DNA of 39,896 nt from Oscillospiraceae bacterium (GTDB taxonomy: Bacteria; Bacillota; Clostridia; Oscillospirales; Oscillospiraceae). Positions within the stretch are counted from its first letter, which is position 1, and the number at the start of each line of letters is the position of its first letter. The stretch spans positions 64,530 through 104,425 of the forward strand of contig JAFSWC010000066.1 in assembly GCA_017444665.1 (NCBI GenBank), given 5' to 3'. The notes beneath the pieces were generated by a model. The model made no database searches, was not told the origin of the DNA, and saw only the letters and a list, made by a program, of their open reading frames with translations. Below, one piece after another: positions 22,797 to 29,456 of this stretch. Both the position numbers and the translations under genes were made by a program.

Positions 22797-23698
22797 TTTC
22801 TATTCCTCAAAGCATCAAAAAACAGCGGCGTTCCGCCTGTATGAATAAAAAGAACGTTCTTTCCCCGGATCTCCTTCAAGCAGTCGTCCATGCCCATAAA
22901 GGCCTTGCCGGTATAAACTGCGTCAAGCGGGATGCCGTAGCGTTTCAGCACGAAGTCGATCGTATCGAGAACCCTTCTGTCCTCTTTTCCGTAGCCGTCC
23001 GTATAGTTGTCAAGAAACACAGTGGCAGCCTGAATCGTCTCCTCGTCCGCCCGTTCGCCGAGATAGCTTTTCACACTTTCGACGACCACGTCCCGCCCGC
23101 GCGGGTTTTTGCGCGCAATGCTGATCCCGATGATTTTTCTCTCGTCCCCGGAAAGCAGCTGTCCGCAGACAAGTCCGGCCTGCGTGGTCCCGGTGCCGGA
23201 AGCGAGAAACAGATAATCAAAATGAATTTTTTCCGCTTCCTCAAAGCGTTTGATCTCAAGGTAGCATTGGACGTAGGCCTCGGTCCCTATGTCGCCGTGA
23301 CCGCCGCCCGCGATAAAATACGGACGTTTTCCGCCTTCACGAAGCTGGCGAAGAATACGCTCGATCGTGTCATGCACTTCGCTGACGGGAACGATTGTGA
23401 CTTCCGCGCCGAACAGGCGGATCATCTCGCTGTTGAAGGTCTCTTCGCTCGTCTCCAGGGGGCTGATGATAAAGCAGGTCAGGCCGCGCCTGCAGCATTC
23501 GTTTGCGACCACCCGGCAATGATTGGAGCTTCCAGAACCGTACGTGACGACGCAGTCATACTTTCCGGCGTCGATTTCGCGAAAGAACAGCTCCGCTTTT
23601 CTTGCTTTATTGCCGCCAAAGGAAAAAGGAAGGAGATCCTCGCGCTTCATCCACAGATGGTTGCCCTTATAGTCGCCGAGATCCTGGATGATCGTCAT
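22793..23698 (-). CDS. PLP-dependent enzyme, ACC deaminase / D-cysteine desulfhydrase family
   Basis: 301 aa from the ATG at 23698, which overlaps the GNAT stop as ATGA; three further N-terminal codons are possible. Fold type II features: LWMKREDLLPFSFGGNKARK with the PLP Lys at about residue 31, VVTYGSGSSNHCRVVANEC, YFIAGGGHGDIGTEAYV, FLASGTGTTQAGLVCGQL (phosphate-binding loop) and VLFIHTGGTPLFFDAL. Members deaminate 1-aminocyclopropane-1-carboxylate or beta-eliminate D-cysteine and other D-amino acids. Its presence inside a polysaccharide operon is unusual. It may make or modify an amino-acid substituent used by the adjacent PP-loop and ATP-grasp enzymes, which is an inference from context. 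Confidence 0.83.
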   Translation of the reverse strand: MTIIQDLGDYKGNHLWMKREDLLPFSFGGNKARKAELFFREIDAGKYDCVVTYGSGSSNHCRVVANECCRRGLTCFIISPLETSEETFNSEMIRLFGAEVTIVPVSEVHDTIERILRQLREGGKRPYFIAGGGHGDIGTEAYVQCYLEIKRFEEAEKIHFDYLFLASGTGTTQAGLVCGQLLSGDERKIIGISIARKNPRGRDVVVESVKSYLGERADEETIQAATVFLDNYTDGYGKEDRRVLDTIDFVLKRYGIPLDAVYTGKAFMGMDDCLKEIRGKNVLFIHTGGTPLFFDALRNRK

Positions 23699-24201
23699 TC
23701 CCGCCAATCCTCCTTCAAAAAGCCGTAGGCGATCCTATTTACATAAACCCCGCGGGAGAAAATGTCTTGTTGAAGGATCCCTTCCCGCTGAAAACCGACT
23801 GCCTCAAACAATTTTTGCGCGCTGAGATTATCGACTTCGGTAAACAGATAAACCCGGTTTAATCCAAGTTCTTCAAAGGCAAACCGCAAGAGCTTTCGTG
23901 TCGCCTCCTTGGCAACGCCTTTTCCCTTATAAGCCGTATCACCGAGCGAGATGTAATACTCTGCTTTCCTGTTCTTTTGATCGACTGCCAAAAGACCGAT
24001 CAATCCAACCGCTTTCCCGTCGACTTCGATAACGGCGTCATACCGCGTGGTTTCTCCAAAATGACTGTCAAACCATTTTTCTGTCTTCTCAACAGACAGC
24101 GGAAGGTCGTAATGGAGATAGCGGTTATTCGCCGGGTCGTTGATCCATTTAACTTTATTCGGAATATCCGAGCGTTCAAATTTGCGAATAGTTACGTTCA
24201 T
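23695..24201 (-). CDS. GNAT N-acetyltransferase (RimJ/L type; PseH-like)
   Basis: 168 aa with the GNAT fold: VTIRKFERSDIPNKVKWIND at the start, DAVIEVDGKAVGLIGLLAV, KAEYYISLGDTAYKGKGVAKE (acetyl-CoA-binding Q/R-x-x-G-x-G/A-type loop), LGLNRVYLFTEVDNLSAQKLF and the terminal GFQREGILQQDIFSRGVYV. This is the pattern of PseH-like enzymes that acetylate 4-amino-sugar nucleotides as well as generic RimJ proteins. It is 48 bp after the sugar aminotransferase gene, so N-acetylation of the 4-amino product is a reasonable inference. Ends in an ATGA overlap with the PLP gene. Confidence 0.82.
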   Translation of the reverse strand: MNVTIRKFERSDIPNKVKWINDPANNRYLHYDLPLSVEKTEKWFDSHFGETTRYDAVIEVDGKAVGLIGLLAVDQKNRKAEYYISLGDTAYKGKGVAKEATRKLLRFAFEELGLNRVYLFTEVDNLSAQKLFEAVGFQREGILQQDIFSRGVYVNRIAYGFLKEDWRE

Positions 24202-24249
24202 GTGTCAGCCCGTCCATTCGATCAAAGATTAATTGATAAAGCTTTTTGT

Positions 24250-25560
24250 TCAACGGAAGCAGCGATGAATGATCTCAATGATGCGATCCTGCTGTTCCGG
24301 CGTCATTTTGTTGTCGCTGGGCAAACACAGTCCTCGTCTGAAAATGTCAGCGCCCACATCTGCGCCGTGTCCGGCAATGTACGCGTTGCTTCGCGCACGT
24401 CCGTTGCCATCAACTGTAACAAAGGCGTTCGTGCGGTAGATCGGCTGCATATGCATCGGTTTCCAGATCGGTCTGCCCTCGGCGCGAAAGGCAGCGATCG
24501 CGTCAAGGATCTCCTGCGGCGAGCTCTTGCCGCTCTCGCTTAAATACAGATAATCCGTCTCACCGCGGACCTGTGGAGCCATAGCCTCTTCGTCGATGAT
24601 AAGGCAGCTCAGCCAGAAGTTTGGTACGCTCTTAACCCTGTCCCAGGGATTCATGCTGACCGGCAGGTCGGCAAGTCCTTTTTCATAGCGCTCATAAATG
24701 GCTCGTTTCTGCTCGATATGCTCGGACAGATACGGGATCTGCCCTCTCACGACGCCCGCGACGATATTGCTCATCCGGTAGTTATAACCGATCTCTTCAT
24801 GCTGATACCATGGGGCGGCTTCGCGGCTTTGCGTCGACCACTTTCTGACCTTTTCGGCGTCCTCGCGCGAATCGGTCAGAAACATGCCTCCGGCGCTCCC
24901 GGTAATGACCTTGTTGCCGTTAAAGGAAATGCAGTTAAAATTTCCCAGTGCGCCGGTCTCGATCCACTTGCCGTCAAGCCTGTATTTTGCGCCCAGACTT
25001 TCCGCCGCATCCTCAACGATATACGCCCCATGTCGGTCGCATATGGACTTGATCTCTTCCATTTTCCCCGGCGTTCCGTACAGGTGGGCGACAATAACAA
25101 GGCGAACGTCCGGATAAAGTTCAAACGCCTTTTCCAGCGCCTCCGGCGACATGTTCCAGGTGTCGTATTCCGTGTCGATAAACACGGCCTCGCCGTCCTC
25201 GTAGGCCACGGGATTGATGCTTGCGTCGAAGGTCATGTCGCTGCAGAAGACCTTTTTTTCCTCCAGCGTTCCGTGGTTGGGCCGTGCCTGGCCATACAGC
25301 CGCTCTCCCGCCAGCTTGGTGGCAAGATGCAGCGCAGCCGTACCGGCCGAGAGACCGACGGCGTATTTTACGCCGACATAGTCAGCGATCTCTTTTTCAA
25401 TAGTGTCGATGTTTGCGCCAACGGTAGATACCCAGTTCGTTAAGATTGCCTCGTCCACCCATTTCCGCTCGTCTCCGTGCATGGTTGGAGAAGCGAGCCA
25501 TACTTTTGATTCAAAAGGCTCTATGCCGGAAAATCTGGGGTCCGATAAGAAGTTTTTCAT
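24250..25560 (-). CDS. DegT/DnrJ/EryC1/StrS-family sugar aminotransferase
   Basis: 436 aa from the ATG at 25560, chosen for AAGGAAGG eight bases upstream; the longer frame runs into the promoter. Fold type I aminotransferase marks: NWVSTVGANIDTIEKEIAD, AVGLSAGTAALHLATKLAG (PLP phosphate site), VIVAHLYGTPGKM, AYIVEDAAESLGAKY (Asp for pyridine N), FNCISFNGNKVITGSAGG with the Schiff-base Lys at 217, and GYNYRMSNIVAGVVRGQI. It uses glutamate to aminate C4 (or C3) of a nucleotide keto-sugar, as PglE/LegC/PseC do. It is the first gene of the polysaccharide operon. The partner 4,6-dehydratase is not in the window and must be encoded elsewhere. Confidence 0.9.
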   Translation of the reverse strand: MKNFLSDPRFSGIEPFESKVWLASPTMHGDERKWVDEAILTNWVSTVGANIDTIEKEIADYVGVKYAVGLSAGTAALHLATKLAGERLYGQARPNHGTLEEKKVFCSDMTFDASINPVAYEDGEAVFIDTEYDTWNMSPEALEKAFELYPDVRLVIVAHLYGTPGKMEEIKSICDRHGAYIVEDAAESLGAKYRLDGKWIETGALGNFNCISFNGNKVITGSAGGMFLTDSREDAEKVRKWSTQSREAAPWYQHEEIGYNYRMSNIVAGVVRGQIPYLSEHIEQKRAIYERYEKGLADLPVSMNPWDRVKSVPNFWLSCLIIDEEAMAPQVRGETDYLYLSESGKSSPQEILDAIAAFRAEGRPIWKPMHMQPIYRTNAFVTVDGNGRARSNAYIAGHGADVGADIFRRGLCLPSDNKMTPEQQDRIIEIIHRCFR

Positions 25561-25667
25561 AGCAATACCTTCCTTGTCTCGGGTTCTGTGAAAGCGATGA
25601 TTAGCTAGCTGACAGCCGTGCTTTAGCTCTTTTGGCCAAGCCTTATCAGAAAACATTTTTTCAAAAT

Positions 25668-25696
25668 ATTTTATCACAGGATATGCCAAAAAGCAA
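25668..25696 (-). promoter_or_regulatory. Predicted sigma-A promoter of the polysaccharide operon
   Basis: Minus-strand -35 TTGCTT (25691-25696), 17-nt spacer, -10 TAAAAT (25668-25673) with an extended TGA just upstream. Transcription would begin near 25660, leaving about a 100-nt leader before the aminotransferase ATG. The 320-bp gap 25561-25881 contains this promoter, the leader and the LCP terminator; I see no riboswitch or ORF in it. Confidence 0.72.
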
Positions 25697-25802
25697 CCTT
25701 GGAGCGTCATTCTTCGGCAGAATAAAACGCCGTTTTCTCAAACCGCTTTCCGCTTTTTCAACTCTGCAGCAGAGGCCATTCCCTGTTGGACGGCCGCAAA
25801 GC

Positions 25803-25854
25803 AAAAATACCGGGTGATGCAAAGCCAAAAAAGCGGCAGAGCATCGCCCGGTAT
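25803..25854 (-). terminator. Intrinsic terminator of the LCP gene
   Basis: Inverted arms 25807-25820 and 25841-25854 form a 14-bp stem (one G-U pair) around a 20-nt loop; on the minus strand it is followed by TTTTTG. It lies 27 bp after the LCP stop and isolates that gene from the polysaccharide promoter. Confidence 0.8.
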
Positions 25855-25881
25855 TCGATTCAAAACAAAAAGCTTTATCGG

Positions 25882-27483
25882 TCAAGGCGCTTCGGCCAGG
25901 ATCTCGTCCGTGAGGATCCTGTCGCTCGCAAGCAGGTCAAAGAGTCTTGTGGCGAAGTTGACCGTCTCAAATTTCGGATAGATAATAAACAGTTCCGTCC
26001 CGGGGGTGGAAGCGGTCGTGCGTTTTCCGCTGACGCCGGTCGGCAGATACTGCTTGATCTCCCAGTCGTTGATGTTTGTAATGGCGATCTTTGCCAGGCT
26101 CGAGAGCTGATCGGGCGTCAGGTCCGTTTCGAAATTGCCCTCCATGATTTTCAGGATCTCATCATATTGGAGCAGAAGCGACACCCCTTTCGTGCGGAGC
26201 TGGTCAATGATGGCACGCATGACACGCACCTGGTTTTGATTGCGTGCAAGTTCGCCGGCGCCGAAGGCATGACGTTCACGCACGTAGCTTAGCGCTTGTC
26301 TACCGGTAAGATGAATCTCTCCTTCAGCAAAATGGAACGCATTGGTGGAATTGCTAAAAGCTGTCGGATTATTCAGCGTAATGCCCCCGATCGCGTTGAC
26401 AAAACTTGTGAAGCCGTTAAAGTTGACCTTCATGTAATTGTCGACTTCAATGCCGTAGAGCTCCTCCAGCGCCGCGATCGAGTTCTCGGTGCCCGAGCTG
26501 CCGCAGTGCGTCAGCTTGTCCTCGCCGCCGAGCGCGGGATTCATCACAAAATAGTCTCTCGGCGTATTGACAATCAGTACCTGCTTGGTCTTTGTATTCA
26601 CGCCGACAAGGAGATTGACGTCGCTTCGGCCGGCGGAAACAGCCTTGCTGTTGCGCTTGTCGATACCGCTGAAGTAGAAGATCATGGTCCGATTCTCGCC
26701 GTACTCAGGTTCCGGCGTCGGCTCCGGGGTCGGTTCCGGCGTCGGAGCCGGCGAGATATCCGGCTGTTCGACAACTTCCGTTTCGCCCGCAAGATAATTG
26801 GGCGTGTTTTGCTCCGTCGCCTCCATGGGCACGTCAATCTCGTCGATCTGACGGATCTCATCGCGGAAGCCGGCGAACGTGTCGATATCATCCAAAATAT
26901 AGAAATAATCGTCATTTACCGCGATTGCCTGAACGCTCCCGTCTCTCAGGGCTTCGGCCGCCTCCGTAATGCTGACGTATCCCTCGGCCGCGATCTCCGT
27001 CCCAAGCTTTTCATTGATCGCGCCGATCGCATAGTTGCTGTTGAGCGTTTCCTGTCCCAGCTGCAGAAAGCCGATGGTATAATCGCCGATATCGTTCAGG
27101 CTCTTTGCTTCATCGTCCTTCGGTACAAAAACGCCAAGCACCGCACGAGCGTCGTATTGAACATTGGTGACTGTCTGTCTGGCTTTGTTGAGCCGGTTCA
27201 GCATCAGCCCGCCGATGATAAAGAGCGCTGTCATCACGACCGCCAGTACAATGCCGATGATCCTGCGCGCACGGCGAAGGCCGCTTTTCTTTCTTCTGAC
27301 GCCGAAGAGCAGCAGCACGCCGACAACATAGTCGCACAAAACGAGAACCGCCGCCACCAGTGCCAGATAGTCGGATCCAAGCAGATTTACTTTAATCAAA
27401 GAATAGAAAAAGAAGATCGTCGCAAGGATCGTTACACCCAGGACGGAGTAAGCAATCGGTCTCCATACGCGTCTTTTGATCAT
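25882..27483 (-). CDS. LytR-CpsA-Psr (LCP) family cell-wall glycopolymer ligase
   Basis: 533 aa, longer than typical LCP proteins. Three membrane helices lie at about 11-31, 38-61 and 74-95. An extracellular domain of about 140 residues (VQYDARAVLGVFVPKDDEA to about 215) follows, resembling the accessory domain of clostridial LCP proteins. Then comes a Pro-Thr-Glu repeat linker (residues 245-260) and the LCP domain from about 266: FYFSGIDKR, GRSDVNLLVGVN, VLIVNTPRDYFV, DKLTHCG, VNFNGFTSFVNAIGGI, LTGRQALSYVRERH and RNQNQVRVMRAII, including the Arg/Asp lipid-pyrophosphate and metal residues. LCP enzymes move undecaprenyl-linked polymers onto peptidoglycan or proteins. Own promoter and terminator, just upstream of the polysaccharide operon; likely its wall ligase. 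Confidence 0.93.
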   Translation of the reverse strand: MIKRRVWRPIAYSVLGVTILATIFFFYSLIKVNLLGSDYLALVAAVLVLCDYVVGVLLLFGVRRKKSGLRRARRIIGIVLAVVMTALFIIGGLMLNRLNKARQTVTNVQYDARAVLGVFVPKDDEAKSLNDIGDYTIGFLQLGQETLNSNYAIGAINEKLGTEIAAEGYVSITEAAEALRDGSVQAIAVNDDYFYILDDIDTFAGFRDEIRQIDEIDVPMEATEQNTPNYLAGETEVVEQPDISPAPTPEPTPEPTPEPEYGENRTMIFYFSGIDKRNSKAVSAGRSDVNLLVGVNTKTKQVLIVNTPRDYFVMNPALGGEDKLTHCGSSGTENSIAALEELYGIEVDNYMKVNFNGFTSFVNAIGGITLNNPTAFSNSTNAFHFAEGEIHLTGRQALSYVRERHAFGAGELARNQNQVRVMRAIIDQLRTKGVSLLLQYDEILKIMEGNFETDLTPDQLSSLAKIAITNINDWEIKQYLPTGVSGKRTTASTPGTELFIIYPKFETVNFATRLFDLLASDRILTDEILAEAP

Positions 27484-27557
27484 ATGGGTAAAACCTCCGT
27501 TAAAAGGCTGTCTTATCCGGGCAGAACAGGTTCCTCCCCGTCCGGAAATTGTATGTT

Positions 27558-27586
27558 ATTTTAGCACAAGAAATGAGGCTTTTCAA
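27558..27586 (-). promoter_or_regulatory. Predicted sigma-A promoter of the LCP gene
   Basis: Minus-strand -35 TTGAAA (27581-27586), 17-nt spacer, -10 TAAAAT (27558-27563) preceded by an extended TGC. It predicts a leader of about 67 nt ending with GGAGGT nine bases before the ATG. Confidence 0.78.
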
Positions 27587-27739
27587 CCTAAAGATTATGA
27601 ATTCAAATCGTATCGGCCGTTTTCTCCGCAATAAAAGGCACAAAAGCCGGTCGATAAGCGAATTGAAGAACAGCGCAGCAGAATCATCCGTGCCGAGGAA
27701 GAGACGTCAGAAAAAGGAAATCCTAACCGTTTTCCATAA

Positions 27740-27775
27740 CCGAAACGGAGGTCTCCCGTGAGACCTCCGTTTCGG
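27740..27775. repeat. Perfect 16-bp inverted repeat with 4-nt loop
   Basis: CCGAAACGGAGGTCTC, loop CCGT, and its exact complement. Neither strand has a T-run after it, so it is not a standard terminator. It lies between the LCP promoter and the tRNA genes in a 525-bp stretch (27484-28008) without a credible gene. The same stretch has a second hairpin, a tRNA-end repeat and the probable tRNA terminator, listed separately; I see nothing else in it. Confidence 0.85.
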
Positions 27776-27852
27776 AACGGAAAAAAGACTCATCGGATAT
27801 GCAGTTTTCGCGGCTCTTACGGAAACCGCGGAAACGGAACGGAGCTGAGTTC

Positions 27853-27867
27853 TTCTGACGTGGTGCG
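27853..27867. repeat. Direct repeat of the tRNA-Leu 3' end and flank
   Basis: The 15-nt TTCTGACGTGGTGCG is identical to 28001-28015, which spans the last seven bases of tRNA-Leu (including encoded CCA) and eight bases beyond. Similarity continues weakly outward past the downstream flank. The copies lie 148 bp apart. This copy also forms a small CTGACG/CGTCAG hairpin. Candidate attachment-site scar or decayed tRNA duplication. Confidence 0.75.
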
Positions 27868-27899
27868 TCAGGAATCCAAATCCGAACCCGTTTCTCTAT

Positions 27900-27933
27900 C
27901 AGACGCGAGCCCAGCGTTAGCGGGTCGCGTCTG
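27900..27933. repeat. GC-rich inverted repeat
   Basis: Arms CAGACGCGAGCCC and GGGTCGCGTCTG pair as 12 bp with one bulged base around an 8-9-nt loop. No T-run follows on the minus strand. Role unknown; it may be part of the 3' structure after tRNA-Leu. Confidence 0.65.
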
Positions 27934-28004
27934 AAAAGGAAGAATAACACCATCGGTCAATCGGACGCCGTCCATGGCGGCTGATGACCTCATGGTGTTA
28001 TTCT
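27934..28004 (-). terminator. Probable terminator / structured 3' trailer after tRNA-Leu
   Basis: Perfect 13-bp arms AGAATAACACCAT (27941-27953) and its complement (27992-28004), with inner GGTCA/TGACC and CGCC/GGCG pairings making a branched stem. On the minus strand the outer arm ends in a U-rich run, TTATTCTTCCTTTT. It begins 5 nt beyond the encoded CCA of tRNA-Leu. The long loop is atypical for an intrinsic terminator. Confidence 0.55.
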
Positions 28005-28008
28005 GACG

Positions 28009-28091
28009 TGGTGCGGGTAACAGGACTTGAACCTGCACGGTTTCCCACAGGAACCTAAATCCTGCGTGTCTGCCAATTCCACCATACCCGC
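28009..28091 (-). tRNA. tRNA-Leu(UAG)
   Basis: Acceptor GCGGGTA pairs with TACCCGC, discriminator A, encoded CCA. D-arm GGTGGAATTGGCAGAC, anticodon loop TTTAGGT with anticodon UAG in a CAGGA/TCCTG stem, short class II variable arm TGGGAAACCG, T-arm CAGGTTCAAGTCCTG. It reads CUN leucine codons, principally CUA. No promoter is obvious between it and tRNA-Gly, where a terminator hairpin intervenes. Confidence 0.95.
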
Positions 28092-28095
28092 ATAT

Positions 28096-28129
28096 AAAAA
28101 AACCTATTGCAAATGCAATAGGTTTTTTT
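28096..28129. terminator. Bidirectional-looking terminator between the two tRNAs
   Basis: AAAAAAACCTATTGC, loop AAAT, and the exact complement: an 8-bp GC/AT stem extended by A/T pairs with seven T on the minus strand. It begins at the last base of the tRNA-Gly CCA and ends 4 nt before the tRNA-Leu 5' end. Confidence 0.85.
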
Positions 28130-28204
28130 GGAGCGGCCTACGAGGCTCGAACTCGCTACCTCCACCTTGGCAAGGTGGCGCTCTACCAGATGAGCTAAGG
28201 CCGC
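28129..28204 (-). tRNA. tRNA-Gly(GCC)
   Basis: 76 nt with encoded CCA. Acceptor GCGGCCT/AGGCCGC, discriminator T, D-arm AGCTCATCTGGTAGAGC, anticodon stem-loop CACCTTGCCAAGGTG with anticodon GCC, T-arm GCGAGTTCGAGCCTCGT. It reads GGU/GGC glycine codons. A good promoter ends 8 bp upstream of the mature 5' end. Confidence 0.97.
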
Positions 28205-28219
28205 ATCGGCAACGGGTAT

Positions 28220-28247
28220 ATATTACCACAGTTTGCCGATTTGTCAA
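28220..28247 (-). promoter_or_regulatory. Predicted sigma-A promoter of tRNA-Gly
   Basis: Consensus -35 TTGACA (28242-28247), 16-nt spacer, -10 TAATAT (28220-28225) with an extended TGG. Start would fall near 28213, about 9 nt before the mature tRNA. Confidence 0.82.
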
Positions 28248-28268
28248 GAAAAAATATCTGCTGCCTTA

Positions 28269-29456
28269 TTATGTTCCGGACGATTCATCTTGCTCGCCCG
28301 TTTCGGATAATATATCCGGAGCGTTCAGTTCGTCCTCTGCCGCGATGGATGCATAGTTCAGTTCACCCGTGCAGGAGGGGTAGGTCGAGATATTCCAGCG
28401 ATAGTCGTTCCACATACGCTCGTCATCCAGCAGGAAGCCCTCGGCAAAATGATCGTCATAGCACCGGCTGACGTCCACGTGATAATTGCTTCCGTCCAGC
28501 TTGACGATATTCCAGCAATGGTCCTGTCCTCCCATCTGGCCGAACACGATCCTGCATTCGATCCCCATCTGGTGACACATTTCCACAAAAGCCAGCGCAA
28601 GCCCTTCACTGTTGCTCTTTCTCTGGATCAGGGCGTCATAACAGCTTCCGTCGTATGTCTCCGAATAGGCGCAGTTTTCTGTCAGATAGCGGCAGGCCGC
28701 AAGCGCGCAGTGAACGTCGTCAAGGTCATCGGCGCCGAGATTGCTTGCCACGTCCAGATTCTTCATCTGCGATTTGCAGCGGATCAGCTCGTCCTCCGCC
28801 AGACCGTAATGAAAGTTGATCTCATAAAGACGCTGCCTGCCCGAGCCGCTGTACATGAAAACCGTCAACTGCGGCTCGCGCACGCAGAGTGTCGGGTTAT
28901 TCCGATAGATGTCAAGCGCAAGAGCCTTCATGCTGTCCACGCTGTAAGAACTGGCAGAAATCAGGATCGTAACACGTGTTCTGTTTTCCTCCATTGCAGC
29001 GGTAAGAATGTCCTCCAGACCCACCGCATACGGAAGCTGAATAATACTCGAAAGCTCTGCGGCATAACTGGTATAGTCGATCTTGACCGCGCTCTCAAAA
29101 TAGTTCACGATCTTTTCCATCTCAAAGGATATATTGCGCACGCAGTAGGCGCACAGCGAGTCCTGCGTGCGGACCTGCCAGCAGGCGTTTTCCATGTCTG
29201 CCGCCGCGTCGCCGGCATAACCGGCGTCAAATGCGATGCTTCCGTCTGTCGCGCCCTCATAAACCATACCGATCAGCGCTTTTTTCAACTCGGTCATATT
29301 ATGGACCGTATACCGCTCGGCGCTCTCCCGCTCCGCTTCCGGTGGGGGGAGATAATCGGTCACGGAAACATATTCCTTTTCAAACGCGCTTCCGCAGCCG
29401 CAGAGAAAAAGTGTCAGGCAAAGCAGCAGAAAGATCGCAGCATGTCTTTTCATCAT
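28269..29456 (-). CDS. Lipoprotein with degenerate transglutaminase-like domain
   Basis: 395 aa. Signal peptide with KRHAAIFLLLCLTLFLCGC; the lipobox LCGC puts the lipidated Cys at about residue 21. A long alpha/beta region (40-230) is followed by a transglutaminase-like core: CRYLTENCAYSETYDGSCYDAL, then RKSNSEGLALAFVEMC, where the family's catalytic Cys position (G/N-x-C-x-G-Y/L-A) is Ser, then QDHCWNIVKLDGSNYHVDV with the His and Asp. The Cys-to-Ser change suggests a non-catalytic binding domain, as in many clostridial cell-surface proteins. Its start overlaps the yitT-like stop and GAGGT sits just upstream, so it is last in the parE-parC unit. Extracytoplasmic, membrane anchored; partner unknown. 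Confidence 0.8.
   Translation of the reverse strand: MMKRHAAIFLLLCLTLFLCGCGSAFEKEYVSVTDYLPPPEAERESAERYTVHNMTELKKALIGMVYEGATDGSIAFDAGYAGDAAADMENACWQVRTQDSLCAYCVRNISFEMEKIVNYFESAVKIDYTSYAAELSSIIQLPYAVGLEDILTAAMEENRTRVTILISASSYSVDSMKALALDIYRNNPTLCVREPQLTVFMYSGSGRQRLYEINFHYGLAEDELIRCKSQMKNLDVASNLGADDLDDVHCALAACRYLTENCAYSETYDGSCYDALIQRKSNSEGLALAFVEMCHQMGIECRIVFGQMGGQDHCWNIVKLDGSNYHVDVSRCYDDHFAEGFLLDDERMWNDYRWNISTYPSCTGELNYASIAAEDELNAPDILSETGEQDESSGT

Noticed and set aside
27484..28008. A CRISPR array or degenerate tRNA gene in the hairpin-rich gap
   Set aside because: There are no regularly spaced repeats; the stretch ending in CGCACCA does not fold into D, anticodon and T arms.
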